Assembly (NCBI RefSeq): GCF_000718305.1 | Contig: NZ_JOFQ01000011.1 | Span: forward strand, 372,001-436,000 | Source: Streptomyces niger | GTDB taxonomy: Bacteria > Actinomycetota > Actinomycetes > Streptomycetales > Streptomycetaceae | Length of the DNA stretch: 64,000 bases | Reading direction: 5' to 3' | Part shown: positions 7,147-16,558 of the stretch, one piece after another | Position numbering within the stretch: the first letter of the stretch is position 1 | Layout: the number at the start of each line of letters is the position of its first letter | The notes under the pieces: generated by a model | What the model was told of the DNA's origin: nothing | The model's database searches: none | Seen by the model: the letters and a program-made list of their open reading frames with translations, nothing else | Translations under genes and position numbers: made by a program

Positions 7147-7176
7147 GGCCCCCGGAACCGCACGGTTTCGGGGGCC
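7147..7176. terminator. bidirectional terminator between nagE2 and the MBL-fold gene
   Basis: GGCCCCCGGAACC and GGTTTCGGGGGCC form an inverted repeat of 12 pairs with one mismatch around a 4-nt loop (GCAC), between two convergent genes. Confidence 0.8.
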
Positions 7177-7192
7177 TTCGGCGTATGCGGGG

Positions 7193-7945
7193 TCAGATCT
7201 CGTACACCGCGCCCGCCTTGGCGACCTCGACCGGGCCGTTGAAGACGTCCTGGGCGTCGCGGAGGTTGATGCCGGGGTCGGTCCACGGCGGGATGTGGGT
7301 GAGGACCAGGCGGCCGGCGCGGGCGCGGGCGGCGTGTTCGCCGGCCTCGCGGCCGTTGAGGTGCAGGTCGGGGATGTCCTCCTTGCCGTGCGTGAAGGAC
7401 GCTTCGCAGAGGAAGAAGTCGGTGTCCTCGGCGAGCGAGTGCAGCGACTCGCAGACGCCGGTGTCCCCGGAGTACGTGAGCGACCGGCCGCCGTGCTCGA
7501 TGCGGAAGCCGTACGCCTCCACCGGGTGGCTGACCGCTTCCGTACGGATGGTGAACGGGCCGACGGTGAAGGTGCCGGGCGTCAGGGTGCGGAAGTCGAA
7601 GACCTCGCTCATGGCGTGGTCCGTGGGCAGGTCGGCGTGCGCCGCGGTGAGGCGGCGTTCGGTGCCGGCCGGCCCGTAGACCGGCATCGGGGCGCAGCGG
7701 CCGCCGTCGGGGCGGTAGTAGCGCACCACGAAGTACCCGCAGAGGTCGATGCAGTGGTCGGCGTGCAGGTGGGAGAGGAGTACCGCGTCGAGGTCGTAGA
7801 GACCGCAGTGGCGCTGCAGCTCGCCGAGGGCACCGTTGCCCATGTCGATGAGCAGCCTGAAGCCGTCGGCCTCCAGGAGGTAGCTCGAACAGGCCGATTC
7901 CGTCGAAGGGAACGACCCCGAGCATCCGACGACAGTGAGCTTCAT
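7193..7945 (-). CDS. MBL-fold metallo-hydrolase (RNase Z-like)
   Basis: This 250-residue cytoplasmic protein is a metallo-beta-lactamase-fold hydrolase. HLHADH at 59-64 is the dinuclear zinc motif, and downstream YSGDTG and the C-terminal LTHIPPW supply the remaining expected ligands. The start MKLTVVGCSGSFP is typical of RNase Z/ElaC-like and cyclic-phosphodiesterase-like members, but it lacks the long exosite arm of true RNase Z, so tRNA processing should not be assumed. ATG 7945 has GGAGG about 12 nt upstream; upstream in-frame starts are Arg/Pro-rich and implausible. Convergent with nagE2. The substrate is unknown. Confidence 0.8.
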   Translation of the reverse strand: MKLTVVGCSGSFPSTESACSSYLLEADGFRLLIDMGNGALGELQRHCGLYDLDAVLLSHLHADHCIDLCGYFVVRYYRPDGGRCAPMPVYGPAGTERRLTAAHADLPTDHAMSEVFDFRTLTPGTFTVGPFTIRTEAVSHPVEAYGFRIEHGGRSLTYSGDTGVCESLHSLAEDTDFFLCEASFTHGKEDIPDLHLNGREAGEHAARARAGRLVLTHIPPWTDPGINLRDAQDVFNGPVEVAKAGAVYEI

Positions 7946-8229
7946 AGGGGCGTGAACCTCCGTGGGCGGGGGGCGGTGCGGCGGGTCCATGCGGGGCTTG
8001 GGCCGTGCTCGGCCGGTCCGTACCAGTCGTTGCAGTGCCCACGAGGGTAAGTCGCGAAAGGGCCGGTGGCTCCTCCAGCGGGGCGAGCTGTGGGCGGAAT
8101 CACCAGTCCGGGTGGGCCTTTGTGCCGGGAGGGGCGGGGGCCGGTCGGTACGGTCACCTGACGAAGAGAGCCACCGCGGTTGCGGGCGACGGCACACGGC
8201 GGTACGCGGCGGCGAGTGAGGAGGCGGGC

Positions 8230-8754
8230 GTGGGCACCTCATGGTGGTGGCCGGCGGTGCTGGCCGTGGTCGTACTGGCGCTGGTGGCGGCGATCGTGGA
8301 CGGGCGGGCGCGGTCGGACCGGGGCCCGAAGCGGCGGCGGCCGGGCCGCGGCCCGGCGCGGGACGGCCGCCCCACTGTCCGGCCCGGTTCGCGGCGCCCG
8401 GGTGACCGGCCGGTCCGTACGCGCCCCGGCAAGGACCTGCGCGTGCTGCCGGAGCCGGGTGAGATCTGGTGGGCGATGGTGCCGTTCGAGGACTCGGCCG
8501 CCGCGAAGGACCGGCCGTGTCTGGTGCTGGCCGTGCGGGACGGCTCCGCGCTGGTCGCCAAGATCACCACGCGGTACCACGCCGAGCGGCCCGGCGTGAT
8601 CGCGCTGCCACCCGGCACGGTGGGCGACGCGCGGAACCGGCCGAGCTTCCTGGAGACGGACGAGTTGCGCGAGGTGGCGGTGGCCGACTTCCGGCGCCGC
8701 GCGGGCGCCGCCGATCCGCAGCTGTGGAGGCGGGTCAGGCACCTGGCCCGTTAG
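8230..8754 (+). CDS. PemK/MazF-family protein with N-terminal membrane anchor
   Basis: The 174-residue product starts with a single hydrophobic helix (about 5-24), followed by an Arg/Pro/Gly-rich linker to about residue 72. A PemK/MazF-like domain then begins GEIWWAMVPFEDSAAAKDRP, the usual first strand and loop, with a later FLETDELREV segment. MazF-family proteins are often mRNA endonucleases of toxin-antitoxin pairs. Here no antitoxin gene is adjacent and the protein is membrane-tethered, so a free toxin role is doubtful. GTG 8230 is chosen because GAGGAGG lies just upstream; a longer form from 8005 lacks a ribosome-binding site. A strong terminator follows. Confidence 0.75.
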   Translation: MGTSWWWPAVLAVVVLALVAAIVDGRARSDRGPKRRRPGRGPARDGRPTVRPGSRRPGDRPVRTRPGKDLRVLPEPGEIWWAMVPFEDSAAAKDRPCLVLAVRDGSALVAKITTRYHAERPGVIALPPGTVGDARNRPSFLETDELREVAVADFRRRAGAADPQLWRRVRHLAR

Positions 8755-8768
8755 CTGCCCGGAGCGCG

Positions 8769-8802
8769 CGAAGGCGCCCGGCCGCGAGGCCGGGCGCCTT
8801 CG
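8769..8802. terminator. terminator between the PemK-like gene and cysM
   Basis: A perfect 15-bp stem (CGAAGGCGCCCGGCC and its complement) closed by a GCGA tetraloop separates two convergent genes. Confidence 0.9.
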
Positions 8803-8829
8803 GGAAGAGCAGGCTTCAGGGTGCCGCTG

Positions 8830-10233
<1,404 letters not shown>

Positions 10234-10347
10234 TCAGCCGGCTGCGCGGCGCGGACAGATCGCGCTGGCGAGGCGGCACAGGTCGACGTGCAGCCGCGCC
10301 ACGAGCAGCAAGCTCGGCGTCTTTTCGCTCACGTCGTGGTCAACCAT
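10234..10347 (-). CDS. cysteine-responsive putative leader peptide
   Basis: This 37-residue peptide has the core LLLVARLHVDLCRLASAIC, matching a recurrent actinobacterial leader-peptide pattern (LVxRxHVDLxRxAS) found upstream of sulfur-metabolism genes. Two cysteine codons near the C-terminus could make ribosome progress depend on charged tRNA-Cys and thereby control the downstream cysO-cysM genes. The ATG at 10347 has only a weak ribosome-binding site. The peptide itself is not expected to have a catalytic role. Recognised by pattern and position, not by a search. Confidence 0.7.
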   Translation of the reverse strand: MVDHDVSEKTPSLLLVARLHVDLCRLASAICPRRAAG

Positions 10348-10502
10348 GCGGTCATCGTATCGATTCCCGGTCCGGCTTTTGGAACCCGGTCTCGGGATGC
10401 GGACGGACGGTGACACCATGTGGGATGCGCCCATTCGGGACGCCCCGGCGGGCCGTGCGCCGCCGGGGCCGATCCCGTGCGGGAGGTGACGGGCGTCACG
10501 CG

Positions 10503-10937
10503 TCACTTGTACGCGTCGACGACCTCGACCTCCTCCTCGGTGATCTCGCCGGCCACGATCCGGTAGGAGCGGAACTGGAACGGGCCGGCGTCGTCGGTGT
10601 CCGCGGTGGAGACCAGGACATAGTGCGCGTTCGGCTCGTTCGCGTACGAGACGTCCGTGCGGGACGGGTAGGCCTCGGTCGCGGTGTGCGAGTGGTAGAT
10701 GACGACGGGCTCCTCGTCCCGGTCGTCCAGCTCGCGGTAGAGCTTGAGCAGGTCGGTGGAGTCGAACTCGTAGAACGTGGGCGACCGCGCCGCGTTCAGC
10801 ATCGGGATGAACCGCTCGGGACGGCCGTCGGCGGGCGCCGGCGTCGGGCCGGCCAGGACCCCGCACGCCTCGTCGGGGTGGTCCTTGCGGGCGTGCTCGA
10901 CGATCTGGTCGTAGAGGGCCCGGGTGATGGTCAGCAT
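10503..10937 (-). CDS. mec: JAMM/MPN+ metallopeptidase, Mec-like
   Basis: This 144-residue Zn-dependent JAMM-domain peptidase has catalytic Glu23 in DEACGVL and the metal motif H82-S-H84 followed by S92 and D95 (YHSHTATEAYPSRTD), a complete JAMM signature. In the CysO pathway Mec hydrolyses the CysO-cysteine adduct to free cysteine and regenerate CysO. Here it may also trim the AR tail of CysO. The start MLTITRALYD is preferred for family length; in-frame starts at 10949 or 11021 would add unconserved residues. It lies 155 bp upstream of the leader peptide in the same orientation. Confidence 0.85.
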   Translation of the reverse strand: MLTITRALYDQIVEHARKDHPDEACGVLAGPTPAPADGRPERFIPMLNAARSPTFYEFDSTDLLKLYRELDDRDEEPVVIYHSHTATEAYPSRTDVSYANEPNAHYVLVSTADTDDAGPFQFRSYRIVAGEITEEEVEVVDAYK

Positions 10938-11076
10938 GGTGACCAGCATAAGAAGGGGCGCGCGCAGCGCTCCTACGAAGGGTGGTGGTGGGCGACGGGC
11001 GGGCGGGCCCGTACGTACCATCTGGTGATACGTACGGGCCCGGATGCTGGACAGCGGGCAGGTGAACCCGGTCGGG

Positions 11077-12528
11077 TCAGCCCTTCTTCGTGGTGTCGGC
11101 GGGGCCGTTGTTCGCGAACACGTTCGGGTCCCGGCGCTTGATGGCCAGGTAGCCGATGCCCATGATCGCGGCCCAGACCGGCGCCGCGTAGAGCGAGATC
11201 CGGGTGTCCGGGTCGATGCCCATCATCACGATGACCATGAAGATGAAGGCCAGCGCGAAGACCGAGGTGTACGGGGCGCCGGGGGCCTTGAACTCCGACT
11301 GCGGCAGCTCGCCGCGGTTGGCCTTGGCCCGGTAGCGCAGCTGCGAGAGCAGGATGACGATCCAGGCCCACATGCCGGAGATGGTGGCGAAGGACACGAC
11401 GTAGTTGAAGGCCTCGCCCGGCCACTGGTAGTTGATCCAGACGCCGACCAGCATCATCGCGACGGAGACCGCGGTGCCGCGGGTGGGCAGGCCGTTCTTG
11501 CTGAGGTACGTGAAGATCTTCGGTCCCTGGCCGTTGCGGGCCAGGTCACGCAGCATGCGGCCGGTGGAGTACATGCCGGAGTTGGCCGAGGACAGCGCCG
11601 CGGTGAGCACGACGAAGTTCACGATGCCGGCGCCGGCCGGCAGGCCGATCTTGGCGAAGGCCGCGACGAAGGGGCTCACGTTCGGCGTGAACGCGGTCCA
11701 GCTGACGACCGACAGGATGATGATCAGCGAGCCGATGTAGAAGAGGCCGATCCGCCACGGCACGGTGTTGATGGCCTTGGGCAGGACCTTCTTCGGGTTG
11801 GTGGCCTCGCCCGCGGTGACGCCGACGAGCTCGACGGCGAGGAAGGCGAACATCACGATCTGCAGGGTCATCAGCGTGCCGCCGATGCCCTTGGGGAAGA
11901 AGCCGCCGTCGGACCACAGGAGGCTGAAGGACGCGGTGTCGCCGGCGTCGGAGAAGCCGAGGGTGATCACGCCGAGGCCGATCAGGATCATGCCGATGAT
12001 GGCGGTGACCTTGACCATGGAGAACCAGAACTCCAGCTCACCGAAGAGCTTGACGGAGATCAGGTTGATGCCGAAGAGCGCGACGGTGAAGACCAGGGCG
12101 GCCACCCATTGCGGGATGCCGTCCGTCCAGTACTGCACGTAGGTGGCTGCCGCGGTGACCTCGGTGATGCCCGTGACGACCCAGAAGAGCCAGTACGTCC
12201 AGCCGGTCACGAAGCCCATGAAGGGCCCGAGGAACTCGCGCGCGTACTCGGAGAAGGAGCCCGAGACGGGGCGGTACATGAGGAGCTCGCCCAGGGCCCG
12301 CATGATGAAGAAGATGACGAGTCCGACGATGGCGTAGGCGAGGATGATGCTCGGCCCGGCCTTCGAGATCGCCTTGCCCGCCCCGAGGAACAGGCCCGTT
12401 CCGATGGCGCCACCAATGGCGATCATCTGGATCTGCCGGTTTCCCAGTCCGCGCTGATAGCCCTCTTCGGGGGCAGACCCTTCGGCGTCGGTGACGCCGT
12501 GCTGATTGTCGACCTGCGCTGAGGTCAT
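11077..12528 (-). CDS. amino-acid permease, APC superfamily
   Basis: A 483-residue inner-membrane transporter with about 12 hydrophobic segments. The N-terminal signature GLGNRQIQMIAIGGAIGTGL matches the amino-acid/polyamine/organocation family, near GabP, AnsP, LysP and ProY-type permeases. The sequence does not reveal the substrate. ATG 12528 is preceded by GGAGAAAGG at about 10 nt; a longer form from 12603 would add a polar stretch of low plausibility. Transcribed leftward, away from the DUF2017-clpS pair. Confidence 0.85.
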   Translation of the reverse strand: MTSAQVDNQHGVTDAEGSAPEEGYQRGLGNRQIQMIAIGGAIGTGLFLGAGKAISKAGPSIILAYAIVGLVIFFIMRALGELLMYRPVSGSFSEYAREFLGPFMGFVTGWTYWLFWVVTGITEVTAAATYVQYWTDGIPQWVAALVFTVALFGINLISVKLFGELEFWFSMVKVTAIIGMILIGLGVITLGFSDAGDTASFSLLWSDGGFFPKGIGGTLMTLQIVMFAFLAVELVGVTAGEATNPKKVLPKAINTVPWRIGLFYIGSLIIILSVVSWTAFTPNVSPFVAAFAKIGLPAGAGIVNFVVLTAALSSANSGMYSTGRMLRDLARNGQGPKIFTYLSKNGLPTRGTAVSVAMMLVGVWINYQWPGEAFNYVVSFATISGMWAWIVILLSQLRYRAKANRGELPQSEFKAPGAPYTSVFALAFIFMVIVMMGIDPDTRISLYAAPVWAAIMGIGYLAIKRRDPNVFANNGPADTTKKG

Positions 12529-12862
12529 GTGTGGTGCGCCTTTCTCCATTCCGACCCGGTCTGTCCGGATCGGGTCCCGATCCCCCCGGATGGAGTCCTG
12601 CACGCCGACGGTCGGCCGGCGAAGCGCTCCCGCGGCAACAGGGGTGGCGTCACCGGCGGCAGGTCGAGGATTTTTACCACGACCACCGAGGATGTACTAC
12701 CGGGACACCGCGGGGCACAACAGGGAAAGTAGGACAAAATTCAAAAGGTGCAGGATGGTCGTGCTCCGCAGTAATGCGATCGTTATCCGGATTTGAGCAT
12801 CCGCTGAGCGAACGGCCTCCGGTGCGTAGTCGGACGTGCCGTACCGGTGACGAAAGGGCCGG
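12529..12862. other. intergenic region upstream of the amino-acid permease
   Basis: 334 bp with no supportable gene. The middle (about 12675-12800) is AT-rich for this genome and probably holds the permease promoter; no clear -35/-10 pair or repeat was found. Confidence 0.6.
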
Positions 12863-13462
12863 TCAGGGCATCAGCGTCTCGATCAAGGTCTCCTGCAGCC
12901 CGCCCAGCCAGAGGTACGCCATCGCCATCGGCTTGCGCGGATCGTCGTCCGGCAGGCCGATCAGCTCGCTGCCGTCGTCCTCGTCGCTGACCTCCAGGCG
13001 GGTGCCGATCGCCAGCCGGAGATCGTTCAGCGCACCCAGCCACTGCTGCGACTCGTCGGGCTTCAGCCGCAGCACGGCGCCCTCGGTCTTCTTGTCTCCC
13101 TCGGCGGACAGCGCGTCCAAGGAGCGGACGAGCGCCAGGGCGTCCTCGCGCTTGCGGGCCCGCAGGTCGTTCTCGGTGAAGCGGCGGAACTCCGCCGAGG
13201 CGGCCCGCGCGTCGTCGTCCGGCACCTGGTCGGGGCCGCCGTACGCGTCGGGGAAGAGCCGGGCCAGCGCCGGGTCGGACGGCGGCTCGCTGGGCCCCTC
13301 GGCGAACAGCGCGTCCAGCGGGTCCGCGCCCTCGGCGGGCTCGTCGCCGGGGCCCACCAGCTCCATCAGCTGGACGGCCAGGCTGCGCAGGATGGAGATC
13401 TCGACCTCGTCGAAGGCGGCCGCCGCTCCCCCGCCGGGCAGGGCTTCGAAGTGGCCGGCCAT
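12863..13462 (-). CDS. DUF2017 family protein
   Basis: A 199-residue soluble acidic protein. The start FEALPGGGAAAAFDEVEIS and the end AMAYLWLGGLQETLIETLMP are typical of the actinobacterial DUF2017 family, which is regularly encoded directly after clpS and has no established biochemical role. Its ATG is at 13462, the same base that ends the clpS stop codon, so the two are coupled. The conserved pairing suggests a link to ClpS/ClpCP proteolysis, which is inference only. Confidence 0.85.
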   Translation of the reverse strand: MAGHFEALPGGGAAAAFDEVEISILRSLAVQLMELVGPGDEPAEGADPLDALFAEGPSEPPSDPALARLFPDAYGGPDQVPDDDARAASAEFRRFTENDLRARKREDALALVRSLDALSAEGDKKTEGAVLRLKPDESQQWLGALNDLRLAIGTRLEVSDEDDGSELIGLPDDDPRKPMAMAYLWLGGLQETLIETLMP

Positions 13463-13773
13463 CAGCGGTCCTGCGTGAGGGTCGCCCAGAGGCCGTAGCC
13501 GTGCATCGCCTGCACGTCGCGCTCCATTTCTTCGCGGGTGCCGCTGGACACGATCGCGCGGCCCTTCCGGTGGACGTCGAGCATGAGTTTGCGTGCCTTC
13601 TCCTTGGAGTACCCGAAGTACGCCTGGAACACGTAGGTCACGTAACTCATGAGGTTGACGGGGTCATTGTGAACGACGGTCACCCAGGGCACATCGGGTT
13701 CCGTCACCTCGGAAGGTGCTTCGGTCGTTTCGGGACGTTCGATCTCCGTCGGTGCGACACTCACGGGTCCCAT
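13462..13773 (-). CDS. clpS: ATP-dependent Clp protease adaptor ClpS
   Basis: This 103-residue adaptor hands N-degron substrates to the ClpC/ClpP protease. The conserved fold starts at [20 protein letters not shown] (ligand-pocket motif) and continues through [20 protein letters not shown] flexible N-terminal extension of about 30 residues is normal. ATG 13773 gives MGPVSVAP; an upstream start at 13800 adds residues of no recognisable value. Transcribed with the DUF2017 gene and divergent from pncB. Confidence 0.93.
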   Translation of the reverse strand: MGPVSVAPTEIERPETTEAPSEVTEPDVPWVTVVHNDPVNLMSYVTYVFQAYFGYSKEKARKLMLDVHRKGRAIVSSGTREEMERDVQAMHGYGLWATLTQDR

Positions 13774-13853
13774 GCTGCCACCCGGGGAGGGCGCGCGCAC
13801 AAATGACCCAGGGAAATCGTCAATCTGACGAGTAAGGGAGGTAGCATCAGCGT

Positions 13854-15182
13854 ATGAACACAGCAGACCTGGGGCTGCCGGTGGCCGTGCCGTCGACTGC
13901 GCTCTTCACCGACCAGTACGAACTCACCATGCTGCAGGCCGCGCTGCGGTCCGGGACCGCCGACCGCCGCTCGGTCTTCGAGGTCTTCACCCGGCGGCTG
14001 CCCGAGGGCCGCCGGTACGGCGTCGTGGCCGGCACCGGCCGGGTGCTGGACGCCGTGGAGAACTTCCGCTTCGACGCCACCATCCTGGACTTCCTCGCCG
14101 ACCGGGGGATCCTCGACGAGCAGACCCGCCAGTGGCTCGCCGACTACCGCTTCCGCGGCGACATCTGGGGCTACCCCGAGGGCGAGGTCTACTTCCCCGG
14201 CTCGCCGATCCTGCGCGTCGAGGGCACCTTCGCCGAGGCGGTGCTGCTGGAGACGGTGATCCTCTCGATCCTCAACCACGACTCGGCGGTGGCCGCCGCC
14301 GCGTCCCGGATGTCGGTGGCGGCCGGCGACCGCCCGCTCATCGAGATGGGCGCCCGGCGCACCCACGAGCTGGCGGCGGTGGCCGCCTCCCGCGCCGCGT
14401 ACGTGGGCGGCTTCCACACCACCTCCGACCTCGCGGCCGGCTTCCGGTACAACATCCCGACGGCCGGGACCAGCGCCCACGCCTTCACCCTGCTGCACGA
14501 CAACGAGCGGGACGCGTTCACCGCGCAGATCGACAGCCTCGGTGCAGGAACGACTCTGCTGGTGGACACGTACGACGTCGCCGAGGCGGTCCGTACCGCC
14601 GTCGAGGTGGCCGGGCCGGGCCTCGGCGCCGTCCGCATCGACTCCGGCGACCTGCTGCTGCTCGCGCACCGGGTGCGCCAGCAGCTGGACGAGCTGGGCG
14701 CGACGGAGACCAGGATCGTGGTCACCAGCGACCTGGACGAGTACGCCATCGCCTCGCTGGCCGCGGCCCCCGTGGACGCGTACGGCGTCGGCACCCAGCT
14801 GGTCACCGGCAGCGGGCACCCCACCTGCTCGATGGTCTACAAGCTGGTCGCGCGCGCCGACAGCGACGGCGCCGACGCGCCGCTGCGGCCGGTCGCGAAG
14901 AAGTCCATGGGCGGCAAGGCGTCCCAGGGGGGCCGGAAGTGGTCCGCGCGGCGCCGGGACGAGCACGGCGTGGCCGAGGCCGAGGTCGTCGGCACCGGGC
15001 CGGTGCCCGCCGAGCTGGCCGACCGGCAGCTGCAGGTGCCGCTGGTGCGCGGCGGCGAGGTGGTCGCCCGCGAGCCGCTGGACGCCGCACGCGACCGGCA
15101 CATCGCGGCCCGCGCCGGCCTGCCGATGTCGGCGATGCAGCTGTCGCGCGGTGAGGCCGTGCTGCCGACGGAGCACGTCTGA
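13854..15182 (+). CDS. pncB: nicotinate phosphoribosyltransferase
   Basis: This 442-residue cytosolic enzyme makes nicotinate mononucleotide from nicotinate and PRPP, the entry step of NAD salvage. [13 protein letters not shown] at the N-terminus, [15 protein letters not shown], the central [12 protein letters not shown] (phosphoribosylation-site region) and the phosphate-binding DSGDLLLLA are family hallmarks. Length is normal. The neighbouring gene encodes nicotinamidase, so the two supply consecutive steps (nicotinamide to nicotinate to NaMN). Divergent from clpS with only 80 bp between the starts. Confidence 0.95.
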   Translation: MNTADLGLPVAVPSTALFTDQYELTMLQAALRSGTADRRSVFEVFTRRLPEGRRYGVVAGTGRVLDAVENFRFDATILDFLADRGILDEQTRQWLADYRFRGDIWGYPEGEVYFPGSPILRVEGTFAEAVLLETVILSILNHDSAVAAAASRMSVAAGDRPLIEMGARRTHELAAVAASRAAYVGGFHTTSDLAAGFRYNIPTAGTSAHAFTLLHDNERDAFTAQIDSLGAGTTLLVDTYDVAEAVRTAVEVAGPGLGAVRIDSGDLLLLAHRVRQQLDELGATETRIVVTSDLDEYAIASLAAAPVDAYGVGTQLVTGSGHPTCSMVYKLVARADSDGADAPLRPVAKKSMGGKASQGGRKWSARRRDEHGVAEAEVVGTGPVPAELADRQLQVPLVRGGEVVAREPLDAARDRHIAARAGLPMSAMQLSRGEAVLPTEHV

Positions 15183-15447
15183 GGCGGCGCCCTGGGGCGC
15201 CTCGGTACGTAGGTACCCCACTGAGGCGACCTGTGGGCGGGGCGCGACGGGGCGCATCGTGGCCCCGCCCTGCGCCTCTGGCCTGCCGGTGTGTCGCGAA
15301 CCGCCGTGCAGCGCCCACTCCCGGAACGCCGGGTGAGTGGCTACCCTCGGTCACATCGGCGCGTGTCGTAGCCCCCACAGTTCCCACAGCCGCCACAGCA
15401 TTCCCAGCCGCCACCCGTCCCCCATTTCCCATCCGGAAGGCCGCACC

Positions 15448-16044
15448 ATGCACCGGGCATTGATCGTCGTGGACGTACAGAACGATTTCTGTGAGGGCGG
15501 CAGCCTCGCGGTGGCGGGCGGTTCGGACATCGCCGCCGCCATCACCGATCTGGTCGGCGAGACCGCGGGCGGCGGCTACCAGTACGTGGTGGCCACCCGT
15601 GACCACCACATCGACCCGGGGGACCACTTCTCCACCCGGCCGGACTACGAGCACAGCTGGCCGGTGCACTGCGTCGCCGGCACGGAGGGCAGCGGCTTCC
15701 ACCCGAACTTCGCGCCCGCGATCGTCTCCGGCGCGATCGACGCGGTCTTCTCCAAGGGTGAGTACGCCGCGGCGTACAGCGGCTTCGAGGGGGTGGACGA
15801 GAACGGCACCTCGACGGCGGAGTGGCTGCGCGCGCACGACGTGACCGAGGTGGACGTGGTCGGCATCGCCACGGACCACTGCGTGCGGGCCACGGCCCTG
15901 GACGCCGTGCGCGAGGGGTTCCGCACCCGGGTCCTGCTGGACCTGACGGCGGGCGTGGCCCCGCACACGACGGAGGCGGCGGTGGCGGAGCTGCGGGAGG
16001 CCGGCGCCGAGCTGACCGGCAAGCCGGTGGTCAGCGGGGGCTGA
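15448..16044 (+). CDS. pncA: nicotinamidase (isochorismatase superfamily)
   Basis: This 198-residue hydrolase converts nicotinamide to nicotinate, feeding PncB. The catalytic Asp is in VVDVQNDFCEGGSLAV (D9) and the nucleophilic Cys in GIATDHCVRATALDA near residue 147. Metal-binding residues lie in the HHIDPGDHFSTRPDYEH segment. ATG 15448 has GGAAGG upstream. The last 14 bases overlap the convergent small gene on the other strand. The 265-bp gap after pncB suggests its own promoter. Confidence 0.95.
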   Translation: MHRALIVVDVQNDFCEGGSLAVAGGSDIAAAITDLVGETAGGGYQYVVATRDHHIDPGDHFSTRPDYEHSWPVHCVAGTEGSGFHPNFAPAIVSGAIDAVFSKGEYAAAYSGFEGVDENGTSTAEWLRAHDVTEVDVVGIATDHCVRATALDAVREGFRTRVLLDLTAGVAPHTTEAAVAELREAGAELTGKPVVSGG

Positions 16045-16366
16045 GCGGCTCCGGGACGTACGGGCGGAGCAGCGCCCGTATCGGGTGCCAGGACTCCGTG
16101 TCGTCCTCCGGGGCACCCCGCCAGACCAGGCCGTCGGGGTGGTGCAGAACGGCGGTGACCTCGTCCGGCGTGGGCGGCTCGGTGTTGCCGCGCAGGTAGA
16201 CGGCGCGCAGGCCGAGGTTGCGCAGCCTGGTCAGGGCGCGCGGGCGGTTCGCGGCGTGGACGAGGACGCGTACGCGGTGGCCGCTGCCGCCCGGTCTGGG
16301 CAGCGAGAGGGCCACCACCACGCTTCCACCCGGAAGCCTGATGAAGCCGGAGCCGGTCAGGGTCAT
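16031..16366 (-). CDS. conserved small hypothetical protein
   Basis: A 111-residue soluble protein with no recognised domain. The sequence runs from GSGFIRLPGGSVVVALSLPR through a basic helix (NRPRALTRLRNLGLRAVYL) to WHPIRALLRPYVPEPL. ATG 16366 has GGGGGAG just upstream; an in-frame start at 16381 is weaker. Tail-to-tail overlap with pncA by 14 bp. Codon use is typical of the genome, so it is probably real; function unknown. Confidence 0.65.
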   Translation of the reverse strand: MTLTGSGFIRLPGGSVVVALSLPRPGGSGHRVRVLVHAANRPRALTRLRNLGLRAVYLRGNTEPPTPDEVTAVLHHPDGLVWRGAPEDDTESWHPIRALLRPYVPEPLSPR

Positions 16367-16502
16367 GTCTCCCCCGTGCATGGTCGGTGCAGCGGTCGGT
16401 GCATGGTCGTGCGGCCGGCGCGGGCCGGGTCAGGGCATGCGTCGGGATCCCCTCGTGAGACTGCGTGTCAGCAAGAAGGCCGCAGAAGGCATCTAAACGC
16501 GA

Positions 16503-16534
16503 TCGGCCGCCGCCCGCTAGGGGGCGGCGGCCGA
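16503..16534. terminator. terminator downstream of the M6 protease gene
   Basis: Perfect 13-bp stem (TCGGCCGCCGCCC and its complement at 16522-16534) with a 6-nt loop, 24 bp past the protease stop codon. Confidence 0.9.
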
Positions 16535-16558
16535 TACGCTTTTGACCTGCGGTTTTAC

